DNA of 64,000 bases from Microthyrium microscopicum (Eukaryota > Ascomycota > Dothideomycetes > Microthyriales > Microthyriaceae), in contig MU004237.1 of assembly GCA_010405405.1 (NCBI GenBank), positions 1,809,345 to 1,873,344 of the forward strand, in the 5' to 3' direction. The position numbers were made by a program, and so were the translations under genes. Under the pieces are notes generated by a model. It was not told the DNA's origin. It worked only from the letters and a program-made list of their open reading frames with translations, and did not search any database. Of the stretch, positions 32,901 through 43,182 are shown one piece after another (position 1 is the stretch's first letter; each line of letters begins with the position of its first letter).

Positions 32901-33927
32901 TCTTATCGATTTTGAAGATCTAGCTCGTTGGCTTGGTCTCGAACTTCCAGCCTCTTGGCTTCCAAAACCAACAGGCTTTCTCTCCGCCTTCCTACTGCCA
33001 TCCCGTCCATCACGAGCCGTCGCACGCGATACTCAACTCCGCCTCGACTCATTTCTCCGCATCCTACTATCCCACAGCACCTTCTCCACCCATGAAATGG
33101 TCTGGGAATTCTTCCTCGTTCCCGATATGGATCCTACCATCCTAGCCGAACGCTCCAAAACCAAAGCAGACCTCCGCACCGAAATGGTTCGTGACGACTA
33201 TGAGCCGTCCACAGATCTTCGCGAAGTCGAGCTTTTTGTCGCATACGCCCGCGACTCTGTCCGCGCTCTCCTATCTGCTAGCAAATCCGTCTCCCGTACG
33301 CTCAACGCCCTCCGCACTGCCCAATCTGATCTCGCAGACGCAGTCTCCCTGGCCGGCACACACTTTCTAGCTCTTCCCATGCTTGCACCTCCTCATGCAG
33401 GCGCTATCAAAGCTATGGCTGCAACACTCCGTCTCCCGGATTTTGCGCCCGCTACTGCTCTTGCGTATGACTTTGCTGCAATCACATCCACCATCGCCGC
33501 TCTCCTCGCTGCACTATCTCGTCCCACTGATCTGATCGCACGCATCTCCGCCGCCCAGCGCGCAACGGATCGAGCAGCGCAGAGCGTTCGGCGGGTCCAC
33601 GAACGGGCTTGGCCACTACACATCGGCCTTCTGGACGATGCGCGTGCCCGCGCCAAGGCCGAGGCCACGAGTAAGCGAGATCGTGCGGCCGAGGCGGTAG
33701 ATGGGCTAGGCAAGGAGTTACGATACACGCAAACTGTCGTGGCAGGCGAGATGGCGGGATGGCAGGAGGAGCGGGTGAAGATGGGCAGGGAGGCGGTTAA
33801 GAACCTTGCGAGGAGGATGCTAGTTGTGGAGAGAGCGAGATTGGAGGGCTTATTGAGAGCAGGACGAAGTGTAGGTGTTATCTTTGGGAGAGATGGACGA
33901 CGGGTCAAGGAGGATAGTGAGCCATAA
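29915..33927 (+). CDS. VRL1: VPS9-ankyrin-PX-like protein (Vrl1/VARP-like Rab5 GEF)
   Basis: Exons 29915-29995, 30083-30335 and 30389-33927 give 1,290 residues. Order: a short N-terminal region (MLPLNPYLRAFFRS), a VPS9 domain at about 320-505 (HDTMLFPRIC, ISADTLVSLLLVVVIRS, ARLLYMRHFIFID, EIGYALSTFEAVLSYL), a Ser-rich linker, ankyrin repeats at about 649-903 (GESVLMMAIHSRQAKALKYL, GNTLLHIINEPSLAARLLLE, HFTPLMVASKYGRTEMVRTL), a PX-like fold at about 915-1030 (FEDLARWLGLELP, LRLDSFLRILLSHS, WEFFLVPD), and a long helical C terminus that could be BAR-like. VPS9 domains activate Rab5-class GTPases on endosomes; yeast Vrl1 (VINE complex) and animal VARP/ANKRD27 have this order. The gene symbol is by domain order, not by tree. 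Confidence 0.85.
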
Positions 33928-34153
33928 GCGGCCTTTGCTTTAATGTTCGCTGTATATAATTGCTGCTTGGGGTTTTTGGCGGGAGCGATGAATGAAACGC
34001 TTTTACGTTCTGGCTTGGGTCTATGATATGGAAGTTCTCGGTCTTCTTTAACCTCAGACTATACGAACGAGAAATGCTAATTACAATGATGAACTAGCTC
34101 TCAGCAATAACCGACATCGCTCCTTGATCATGTTGTTTCTCACGTCATATCAA
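33928..34153. other. Spacer between convergent genes
   Basis: 3' flanks only; nothing seen. Confidence 0.5.
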
Positions 34154-35979
34154 CTACATCCCCTTCGCACCAGCAACCATCTTTGGCGGCACGCCCTTCC
34201 CCATATACAACAAAGGCCACGACGTCCTCGCCTTCTCATGCTCCCCTTCATTCGCATTATCCGACTTTGGCGCCATATCCTGCGCCAACTTGGCCGGTGC
34301 TCCCTTCACTCGACACAGCCGTCCTTCTTTCACCTCCATCAAATCCGCATTAATGCCTGGCGTCACATAGAACACAAAGTCAGGATCCCACTTCGTCTTC
34401 AGTTCCGCCAACTTTGCGTAATTCGCGCCCCAGAAATCATGTTTCCAGTTTGGATTCTTAACACTCGCTTCATTCACGTACGCGCCCATATTCGGCGAAA
34501 TATCCCGCATAGCTTGGAGGTTTGGCTCGCCTGCCGCTGCCGCAGCAATCATATGTACATACGTCTTTCGCCACGCCGGTAAAACAGACGTATTAGGATC
34601 GTTCTTCAACACTGCACCGCCGCCAGTCAAATGATTGCGTAGTTGGGCATTTGGCAACGTGCCGATGGCTTTCTCGAGCGCTTTCGCGAGATCTGGATGT
34701 GTGAGTTCGTCGGCTCCGAGGAGACGTGAGTCCATCGCGATATTTCCTTTTGCCATGGCGCGCATTTCGCCTGGCCCGTGACGGCGGACTAGATGGGCTG
34801 GGGGTTTTGGTGGAATGCTGCTGGATTGTCCGCCGTCGCCGGATTGGAGGGAGCCTAGGGCGGTGGTGTTTAACACGGTGGGTGGGATCTTGATGAGGCT
34901 TTTCGCGTTTATGCCGGGCATGGCGGTCATTTTCGCAATGATTGGATCCATGGCGGCGATGATGGCGGATGCGTTGGCGAATTCATTGGGGATGAGCCAG
35001 TTGGCGGAGAGCGCGTTGCGGTGGATGTAGTAGTAGCCCTGGATCCCGTTCTCCTTGTTGAGGCGAGGGAGTTGGCTGAAGAGGTAGGCGGCCGGCGTGA
35101 AGATGGAGTGTGTGTCGTCGTAGTCGGTGGTGTTGAGCCAGAAACTGTAGCTTATGATTTTGGGAAATGGATGGACTTTGACGGTGGCTTCTACGACGAC
35201 GCCGAATGTGCTTGGTCCGCCGCCTCGAAGGGCCCAGAAGAGATCTTGGTTGTTTGTTGGGTTTGCGATTACGAGGGAGCCGTTGGCGGTGACGACTTTG
35301 TACTCTAGGACTTGGTCGACTCCGAGTCCGTAGTAGGAACTCAGGGGTGCGTGGCCGCCTGATTGTGCCCAGCCGCCGGCGACGGAGACGGAACCGTGGG
35401 CTGCGCCGATTGCGTAGAGATTGCTTGGTTTGAGAGCTTTGTTGAGTTCGTCGATGGTGATTCCTGCGCCAATGGTTACGGCTGCTTGCTTTCCTGCGAT
35501 GGGCTTGATTGTGTTGACCTTGGTGGTTTTGTCAACTGACTCTGCGCCTTTTGGAGTCGGTTGAAATGATTCAAGAATACGAATCCCTTTCAAGTCGGTG
35601 ACGGACAGTCTGATACCTGACGGGGCATCATTTCTATTATGTATGAGCTTGTGCGTTCGATGTGCTATCTTCAAACTCACCGAGCGACATAATCATGGCC
35701 ACTGTTGATGACACTGAGCCTTACATTGTGCTTTGCAGCAAATTTCACAGCAGTTTGAACATGAGGAACTCTGGAAGCTTCAAATGTATAATCTGGTGCA
35801 GTCCAACTTTTTTGAGGACCTCGTGGTTCATTGCCCTTCAACTCGGTATTCCATACATCCACTGAAGGCCAATCGGAATCAACCGAAAGCTTTTTGCAAC
35901 CTTCCGGCGCTGATGCTGCTAATGCTGCTAATGCAGAAGATATCAAAAGCCAACATACTACAACACGAGAGCAACACAT
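34154..35979 (-). CDS. Secreted FAD-linked oxidase, berberine-bridge type
   Basis: Exons 35681-35979 and 34154-35633 on the minus strand give 592 residues. The start at 35979 (MCCSRVVVCWLLISSALAAL) makes a clean signal peptide; an in-frame ATG at 36030 would add 17 residues in front of it. The FAD_binding_4 region follows: the VNSGHDY-type motif (SVINSGHDYVAR) supplies the His commonly bonded to FAD, then GAGITIDELNKAL, AAHGSVSVAGGWAQSGGH and LFWALRGGGPSTFGVV. The C terminus has a BBE-like segment (NPNWKHDFWGANYAKLAELK then WDPDFVFYVTPGI). Such enzymes oxidise sugars, alkaloids or phenolics with H2O2 release. The second, Cys-based flavin link is not evident (GSVSVAGGW in place of a GxC motif). 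The 47-base intron splits the flavin-binding stretch. Confidence 0.9.
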
Positions 35980-36617
35980 CTTAGCAAGTATGAAAGGAAT
36001 ACTTCTGAATGCAGTTGCTTGCCACTGCAAATGTGGACTTTGGTCTTATATTGTGAAATTTAGCTGTATGCGGTCCAAAATCTTGTCTTTGCCTATAATG
36101 GACTTCATTGCGAGAAGTATATAGAGCAGTTCATACATGGATGTGGCTAGTCGTACTCAACCCTTTCCTAAATGGCTCGGGTGGTTAATATAATTATATA
36201 AATAGTTCAACAGGAAAACAGCAAACTCCAATCAATTCACCCGTGGATAAAATAGGTTTGATCATGAGTTCTGGACGGTTGAAGAAATGTATGTGTAGAA
36301 TTCATAAACAGTTCAAGTTATAAACAAGATATTGTGAAGTTTCTGGTGCATATCCAGTGCTACTATTGTGCTGCCGTCTTGGTAAGAGAGATTTTGTGTG
36401 TTGCTTTCTTCACTGCTCTAGTGTCGAAGCTTTACACATTTGAGTTTGACTGCTGCAGTGACAGTGCCAGGAGTTTAGACCATTGCAGGCTCAGTTTGCA
36501 AAGCTACCGGCGGGCTATGTTTCTTGACTTGATTTCCGGATTTATCGATAACCACTCCACTGTTCACCACTGAAAATGGTTTCTGTCGCCTGTTTTTCAA
36601 CCTCTGAGGCGAAGTAC
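35980..36617. other. Intergenic region
   Basis: Promoter of the FAD oxidase (minus) and 3' flank of the DUF3431 gene. AT-rich, no supported coding frame. Confidence 0.45.
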
Positions 36618-37664
36618 TCAAGGATCAAGACATTGACATTTGTCGTCATTCGTATCCCCAGGCCCTCTTCTCGCAACCAAAGCTCCAAATCCTTTCCCAC
36701 AAGTCTCAGCAATTCTCGGATAATGACAATCCCACAAAATGCCATACGACCGTTCCAAGGTATGACCAAAATAGGGGTTTTCGACAGTATCTTGGAAATT
36801 TTCGTGGTGATAGTCCGTATGTATAGGATGATCCATCTCAGACTCGAGTGTATCTTTGAGATATTGATATATTTTTCTCGAGTTCAATTGAACTCTTCTC
36901 CTTGAAACGACGATCTGCCCAAGATAATCGATCGCAATCTGTGCCGGGCAAAATTCTTGTTTGACAAGCGTGTAAATCTCCTGTATTCTTGAAAACCTGC
37001 GCTCCTTGACCCACGGATCGTAGCAATCCTCACTCGAACAAATCTCGTGAAATCCAATGTTCAGAAATCCGGTGTTGGGTCGGAGATAGTCGACGAGTTT
37101 ATCTCTTGCATTGTCGTGATGGTGTAGTTCGGCTTGCATGAACAAATTGTGATCTGCTAGGTCCCACCAGTTGTTGATTATGTGTGTGAAGTATGCGCCG
37201 GCTTCACGGCCACGGTTGGGAATTAGGAAGACGTTTTGGGTTTGGAAAACCATGCGGAGCTCGTCCAGGTTGGCTTTTTCGTCTTTCACGTAGATAAATG
37301 TCCGTATTCTGGTATATACTTTCATTGCGTCTAATGCCTTTAATTCGGCCATTTTTTTACGAACTTCGCGTGTGTCTTCTTTGTAATAGCTGATGATGAA
37401 ATCGAACGTGTGGGTCAGATCTGGCGTTTCAAGTGGTTCGTTTGATTCGAGAGATGCCGACGGTTGAAGGGATTGGTCTACATCAGAGAAAGGCGTATTC
37501 GTAGGGGTCGGAAGGTCTTCAACAGATGTCGATATATTGGCATGTAGCGATGCGAGGTAATGTGAGCCGGTGAAATGAGGAGCCCAACTGGATTGGAAAG
37601 CACGGAAAAGAAAGAGTATGGCTGCGGCCAAAGGTATGAGCTTTTGCCATGATGTGATATACAT
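36618..37664 (-). CDS. DUF3431 protein, type II membrane, glycosyltransferase-like
   Basis: One exon, 348 residues. An N-terminal hydrophobic segment (residues 8-24, LIPLAAAILFLFRAFQS) looks like a signal anchor, placing the rest in the Golgi or ER lumen. The body matches the fungal DUF3431 family: FDFIISYYKED, RTFIYVKDEK, LIPNRGREAGAYFTHIINNW, LADHNLFMQAELH and the C-terminal YGILWDCHYPRIAETCGKGF. The family is thought to be glycosyltransferase-like but its reaction is not established. It is divergent to the GT90 gene with an 846-base shared promoter region, which supports joint action on glycans. Confidence 0.85.
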   Translation of the reverse strand: MYITSWQKLIPLAAAILFLFRAFQSSWAPHFTGSHYLASLHANISTSVEDLPTPTNTPFSDVDQSLQPSASLESNEPLETPDLTHTFDFIISYYKEDTREVRKKMAELKALDAMKVYTRIRTFIYVKDEKANLDELRMVFQTQNVFLIPNRGREAGAYFTHIINNWWDLADHNLFMQAELHHHDNARDKLVDYLRPNTGFLNIGFHEICSSEDCYDPWVKERRFSRIQEIYTLVKQEFCPAQIAIDYLGQIVVSRRRVQLNSRKIYQYLKDTLESEMDHPIHTDYHHENFQDTVENPYFGHTLERSYGILWDCHYPRIAETCGKGFGALVARRGPGDTNDDKCQCLDP

Positions 37665-38510
37665 GGCTGTCTACGCTCTTAAATTGAGTCTATTCAGAGT
37701 ATTCGGACTGGTAATGTTTCGCAAATATCGATTGTGAAAAGTGTAGCAATGAGCAAAAGAATGACTGGAAGATTACTTGACGACTTGACGACGTGGCAGA
37801 CGATAACGATACATTTCAGGCTGATAGAACTCCCAATGACAGTTCAGTCGAAAAATGCAAGACGCCGGAAAGAGTGTGGGATCAAAAATGGCCGAAAGCA
37901 TAAAAGATGTGATGGTCAGCCTGAGGGAAACCACCATCAGTAAGTACCTCCCACATCCTAAGATATTAACAGCCACGCAACGACTAGGGAATTAGCATTT
38001 GCAGATTAGCATAGCAAAAAGCAATAGTCGCATTATCAGGGCCGAGTTCATTTCCATCATTTCTAGAAATGTCACTTTTGTAAGACTGATTTGTCTCATT
38101 TGTGAAGATCACCAATGGTTCAGGAGGCCACCAACGGAAGCGCTATATAAGTGCAGATGTTGGGTTGGCGACTGGTAGGGCGGATTCAACCGATGAGGCT
38201 GAACTAACAGGACAAGTCTAAGCACTCTTATACTTCATTGGTGGTGGCGCTCTCAAAGTGTGGGCCCGATTCTACGTCGAGCATGAGTGGCAGCATGGCT
38301 ATCCTTGGTTCCAGATCTCGACCTAGGTGACTTTTAGGAGATCTATTTACTACGCCACAACAACCACGTCTTTTACCCCCTTTTTACTTTAAGGAGCTTT
38401 GAGGGGAAAGTCAGCCCAGTGGAAGAAGTGTTCGCCAGAACTTTGTAAAAATGGAATACAGATGGTGATGCTTCGTCGATAGCCCAGTGGATTTCGTTAC
38501 ACTATCTGAA
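37665..38510. other. Shared upstream region of DUF3431 and GT90 genes
   Basis: Divergent genes flank it, so both promoters lie here. No TATA box is clear. No repeat or coding frame is supported. Confidence 0.45.
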
Positions 38511-39868
38511 ATGATAACCTCCTTCGCTCCATCCACGAAGGGCTCCAATAATGCCTACACGTTCCTCTTCGTCCTTGTGATATTGATCACAGTCTATTCG
38601 TACTTTCCCTCACCAGTACCTGACAAATGGCAGTTTGACGCAGCCAAAGATGGGAGAAACTACACCCTATCTGCCGAAAAATGCGACCAAGCCTTTCCTG
38701 GCTTCTACCACGAGATCGATAGAGCACTTAAGTGGCATACAGACAACAAGAAGTCGCTGAGTGTCGACGATGTTGCTGAAGCTTACACTCGGGAGAGCAT
38801 TCGTGTTGTCATATACGAGCGACAGGTAACATTGCTTTTCATAAATCCATCATTTCGTCAGCTAACGTATTGTCCGTATTGTAGATGTACATCATCGACG
38901 AAGATACAGGACCTCATAAAAATCGAGCCGGCTCTATCCTCCTTACCATGAACCGAGCTATCCAGGGCTACAGCGGCGACGTACCGAACGTCGAATTCGT
39001 CCTGGCAGTTGGCGACGGGCCTTCAAAGCCAAATCAATGGGCCCTTACCAGAAAACTGGGTGATTCGAAACACGACTCGATATGGGTGATGTCAGATCAT
39101 GGCTACTGGTCATGGCCAGTCCCTCTGCTTGGCGAATATACTCAGCTGCGGAAGGAAGTGGAGGTTGCTGAGCCTTCGTGGAAAGACAAGATACCGAAGC
39201 TCGTTTGGCGAGGTGTTCTTGGGAATGCGAAAGTCAGAGATGACTTGATTGCGGTGACAAAGGGCAAGGAATGGAGTGATGTTCGTTCAATGACTTGGGC
39301 TGGTAAAGGAGGAACGGAGGGAGCTACCAAGGAAACGGAAGATATTGCGCTTCATATGGTGGAGCAGTGCAACTACAAGTTCTTGATGTACACGGAGGGT
39401 TTGTTACATCTGCAGTATTTGATACAAGTCGTTGCTAATTTGTTTCTCCCAGGTTCCACATACTCTGGACGATTCAAGTACCTCCATCAGTGTAACAGCG
39501 TCATATTTACCCATGAGCTCGCTTGGGCGGAATTACACGGCTCACTGATGAAGTTCGATGGACCAAATCAGAACATGGTACTCGTCAAGAGGGACTTGTC
39601 AGATCTCGAGAGCAAGGTTCAAGAGCTATTATCGAATCCAGCAAAAGGTCAAGCGATTGCCGAGAACAACAAGCGAGATTTCAGGGATAGATACTTCACC
39701 CCAGCAGCTCAAGCTTGTTATGCTCGCAAGATGATTTACAGCTGGTCCAAGATACAAACATTCAAGCCAGAACTATGGACCAAATCTCCAGCTACGGCTG
39801 CTCATCCACAGAGGATGACAACACGAGGAGAACCGTTTGAGACTTGGCTAATTAAAGCGCTTCTTTGA
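38511..39868 (+). CDS. GT90/CAP10-family glycosyltransferase
   Basis: Exons 38511-38825, 38885-39398 and 39453-39868 give 414 residues. ATG 38511 starts a short cytosolic tail and a membrane segment (AYTFLFVLVILITVYSYF), so it is a type II Golgi protein. The CAP10 region follows: SDHGYWSWPVPL, KIPKLVWRGVLGNAKVRDDL, CNYKFLMYTEG, STYSGRFKYLHQCNSVIFTH and MVLVKRDLSDLESKV, with the WRG, EG.SYSGR and N-terminal SD motifs typical of GT90 xylosyl- or glucosyltransferases. The second intron (54 bases, GTTTGT donor) does not shift the frame if retained, but its 18 residues break the TEG-STYSGR motif. Its stop is 58 bases from that of the convergent acyltransferase gene. Confidence 0.88.
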
Positions 39869-39926
39869 GTTTGGCATTTGATCACTGCAATAATGAATAA
39901 CAAGAATTGTCAATGTAAGAATTATT

Positions 39927-41291
39927 TCATGGTGCTTTTCTACGACGACATATCTTTTCCATAAATCTTGCGAATTCAACGGATTTGTTATCTACAACCC
40001 GCATGAACAGATCGGAAATCCAGATATTGAAAATGCCCATAATAGCAATCTCGGCTAATATAGCAGCGATATTCCGAGGCCATCCTGTACCAGTAGCTCC
40101 AAAAAATAATCTGGTGTGGTATGCAATCCTTTCTCTCCACAGCATAGGGAAACATCCATGCATAATATACAGAGAGTATGAGATGTCTCCCAGATACTGA
40201 ATTGGTTCTGCCAAGAAAGGTCGCTGAAATATGGGTACTCTGAACAAACTCTCGATGATGAGCATCGATGAGAATACAAACCAGAAACATAATGGAACGT
40301 CCCAATTGCCGTGAGTGAGATATATGGCTGGAGTATATGGGTAGAGTTGGCCAAGAACGGGAACATCGGGCGTATCGATCGTCGACCATCCAGCAAGGTA
40401 AAGTCCAGCAACAAGAGCGCAAGTCCAGAAACAGGTATTGAGAGACTTGAGGCCTTCCGAAAGCTGAGGAGACCAGCTGCGTTTTGTAGACATCTCGTCC
40501 AGCTCATCTTCCTCTAATGCAGCTTCTACTTCGGCAATGAAGATTCCTCCAATGAATTCGGCAGGGCCCCATTTGCCGGCACAAAGTGAATGGTAGAAGA
40601 GTATGACAAGGGCCAGCATGCGGACTTGAGTCTTGGCTCTTGATAATCCCAGGATAAGGAGGAAGAGGAGTAGAGAACCGGCCATTTCGATTGGAATCGT
40701 CCAGAGAAATTTGAGATTGTAGTCCATTTCATCCCACCTCCACAAGTGAACGAGCAAAGTCAGACGATTCCAGAGTCCACGACCAAGACCTGGGTGTATG
40801 CCGATAATGACTGTCCACTCGAGATAGACAAGTCCCACGATACAAGGTATAAAGAGTCGGAACGGTCGTCTGAAGATCGAAGAGAACAAGGTTTCGGAGA
40901 GCTTTTCAAAATTTCCTTGTCGAACCAGTCTGACGTGCTTGATTGATAGGACATATCCAGAAATAACGAAAAAGATATGCACCATTCCCGGGCCTGAATA
41001 GATCAATCGGAAGATAGGCAATTGTGTAAAAAAGTTGATTTCTGATCTGCCATATGCTGGCATCAGCCATCTGGCATCGCTCATGACCGTGTGATAGAAG
41101 AACACAAAAAGAGCTGCCAATCCTCGCACGCCATCAAGAAAAGAGGTTTTATGTAGTTTGCGTACATTGTCGGACTTTCGTATTCGTTTCTGTATGAAGG
41201 AGGGTAGAAGGAATAGCAGGGTGCTTTGAAGATTTCGTGACAATGCACCTCTCGAGGCCGATTTCGAGGATAGAGAAAGATAATTAGACAT
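39927..41291 (-). CDS. Acyltransferase 3 (OafA-like) membrane O-acyltransferase
   Basis: One exon, 454 residues, about ten hydrophobic segments. The N terminus holds LDGVRGLAALFVFFYHT, the acyltransferase-3 signature in which the His is catalytic, then FFVISGYVLS, RRPFRLFIPCI and the C-terminal YLGDISYSLYIMHGC. The family moves acetyl or other acyl groups across membranes onto glycans or lipids. Convergent with the GT90 gene, with 58 bases between stops. Together with the DUF3431 gene it suggests a small unit that builds and O-acylates a surface glycan. Confidence 0.9.
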   Translation of the reverse strand: MSNYLSLSSKSASRGALSRNLQSTLLFLLPSFIQKRIRKSDNVRKLHKTSFLDGVRGLAALFVFFYHTVMSDARWLMPAYGRSEINFFTQLPIFRLIYSGPGMVHIFFVISGYVLSIKHVRLVRQGNFEKLSETLFSSIFRRPFRLFIPCIVGLVYLEWTVIIGIHPGLGRGLWNRLTLLVHLWRWDEMDYNLKFLWTIPIEMAGSLLLFLLILGLSRAKTQVRMLALVILFYHSLCAGKWGPAEFIGGIFIAEVEAALEEDELDEMSTKRSWSPQLSEGLKSLNTCFWTCALVAGLYLAGWSTIDTPDVPVLGQLYPYTPAIYLTHGNWDVPLCFWFVFSSMLIIESLFRVPIFQRPFLAEPIQYLGDISYSLYIMHGCFPMLWRERIAYHTRLFFGATGTGWPRNIAAILAEIAIMGIFNIWISDLFMRVVDNKSVEFARFMEKICRRRKAP

Positions 41292-42160
41292 GGCGTAGTT
41301 GAACCGCTAAAACGAGTGTATCAAGAATCAAATATCATAGCCGCACAGTGTACCGCACAATGGCTATTGACAGAAGGCGATGTTCTTCTTTGAAGTTCAT
41401 AACTCTACCATCCAAATCTCCAAGCGGGCAGGATGGAAAAGGGGGGTAAGGAGAATCATTACCATTTGGCATTATCCATTATTGGACTAAAATGGTTGCT
41501 CTTTTTCGATCAACGCCTTAAGCTCCGGATTTACGGCCGATCCGGCACTAAAAAGCCTAAAAAACAATAAACATGGATGAATCATGGATAGGGGTTGGCT
41601 AGGGGCGCCACCGCTAAACAAGGAGGGAGGCTCTGCAGTCCTGAGGTTGCATGTCTAACTTCACCAGCTTGAGTGCCTTTTATATGATCAAATAGACATG
41701 CATCAATTTTCGTAATGTGATGATTGTACTTGTGATACAGCTGCTAGACAGCTCCTCACCATGGTTTTTGGCTTTCGGAATCGGCCCGCAAGGTTTTTGT
41801 GTGCCTAACGGGTACTACCTAGAAAGCCTTCGTGATCGGGATCATTCTGCGAAATGACTTAGTAAATTAGCTGCGTCCGATTTCAATTGCTACAACACCC
41901 GAATAACATTGTATTGTTTCTGAAGTATGGCCTATGAGACGATCTATACGAGGACCAGACAGGTAGGTTTTCCCCGGCTTCTGAGGGGTCTTAAATGGCA
42001 CAGCAGTCAGATATGATAAGAGCATGGAAAGAACGGCAAAATGTGATTGCTATTGCATGAAATTCTGGCTACGATGCTGTTGCGCTAAAGGCATACTCTA
42101 TGAGAAGCGATGCAACGAAATCCACCGTCAGAACAGCACGTATGTGTTTCAGAGCATCAT
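41292..42160. other. Intergenic region
   Basis: Promoter side of the acyltransferase gene. A GC-richer patch near 41510-41570 (CCGGATTTACGGCC and neighbours) has palindromic pieces but no complete inverted repeat. No coding frame supported. Confidence 0.4.
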
Positions 42161-42736
42161 TCAGTTCCCATTTACCATAAATTTAACGATATCCTCACAG
42201 ACCAACTCGATCTCTTCCCAAGTATCATACTCTTCCTGTGGCACTTCAGCCCCTCCCTCTCCAAATAAGGCACTTTTCATCTTTCTCGTCCACTTCAGCT
42301 TCTGGGGCTTTGCCTTCAACCTAAAGACATGATCCTTCTTCCGCTCGGCGTAGACCAATGGATCACACAGAGGATTCACAGCGTCAAGAAGAGATGTAAT
42401 TACCAGCGGCTTCCCGGGATGCAGTTCCAAGCAGTCAACTTTGAAAACGCCAGGCTCGCATCCCCATTCATCGTCTTCATTCTGGGGTGGTTGGAATACT
42501 TCATCTGCAGTTTCGTCGTACCAATTGAAAAGGTTTAGGCGAAACACCTCGCAGAGAATTGTGCCGCTGACAGAGTTCCATTGTCCTTGGTTGTGGAGAG
42601 TGATAGGATGTGGGAAATTGAGAGTTGCGGTTACGACAAGATACATGTCTTCATTTGTGCCGGATTGGTATGTTTCATGGGTTGCTTGAAGGTTTAGCTC
42701 GAGCTTTGGGTGTGTCTCCATCGTCGTCTTTTGCAT
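42161..42736 (-). CDS. Unknown protein, beta-rich
   Basis: Not recognised. One exon of 191 residues (start MQKTTMETHPK; a second Met at 42721 is possible). Alternating hydrophobic segments (MYLVVTATLNFPHPITLHNQ, VSGTILCEVFRLNLFNWYD, FKVDCLELHPGKPLVITSLL) suggest a beta sandwich, and DPLVYAERKKDHVFRLKAKP a basic strand. The C terminus is acidic and Trp-containing (EEYDTWEEIELVCEDIVKF). No signal peptide. Codon usage and composition look like real coding sequence. Confidence 0.65.
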   Translation of the reverse strand: MQKTTMETHPKLELNLQATHETYQSGTNEDMYLVVTATLNFPHPITLHNQGQWNSVSGTILCEVFRLNLFNWYDETADEVFQPPQNEDDEWGCEPGVFKVDCLELHPGKPLVITSLLDAVNPLCDPLVYAERKKDHVFRLKAKPQKLKWTRKMKSALFGEGGAEVPQEEYDTWEEIELVCEDIVKFMVNGN

Positions 42737-43182
42737 ATATCAGTATCATTCGTCCACTGGAGTGGCAGACTTACTCTACTCAATGTCCAGAAGAAGTGAA
42801 GTAATCAGATGGATAAGTGGATGAGCGTGATCTTCTTGTTTGCGATCATGCTGTTGAGAAGATCTTACAAACTTCAACTACCCGCGTAAGAGGTTTATGC
42901 ATGGTCTAAGCCTACCCAATTGCGTAAATTTCTAAACAACTAACCAACAGCACGGCTGTGAGCAGTGAAAGATCTTTCAAGATGTGTCATGACTCACGTA
43001 TGGTAACATGACCAATCTAGCTTAATGCAGTAGTGCGCCTTAATCAGTCTTAGCAACTCGATCTTGAAGTACCTCATTCAATATGATATATTGTGCTTTT
43101 CTCAACTCACATCCAATTCAATATACCAAGATATGCGGAGGTGATTTGATATACGATGGCCAGGAGCACAGCGAGCTAGTTA
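42737..43182. other. Intergenic region
   Basis: Promoter of the unknown gene to the left and 3' flank of the decayed DUF4419 gene. Nothing else is seen. Confidence 0.45.

Noticed and set aside
41505-41575. Short palindromic pieces (CCGGATTTACGGCC)
   Set aside because: No matching second arm or target duplication; not enough for an element call.
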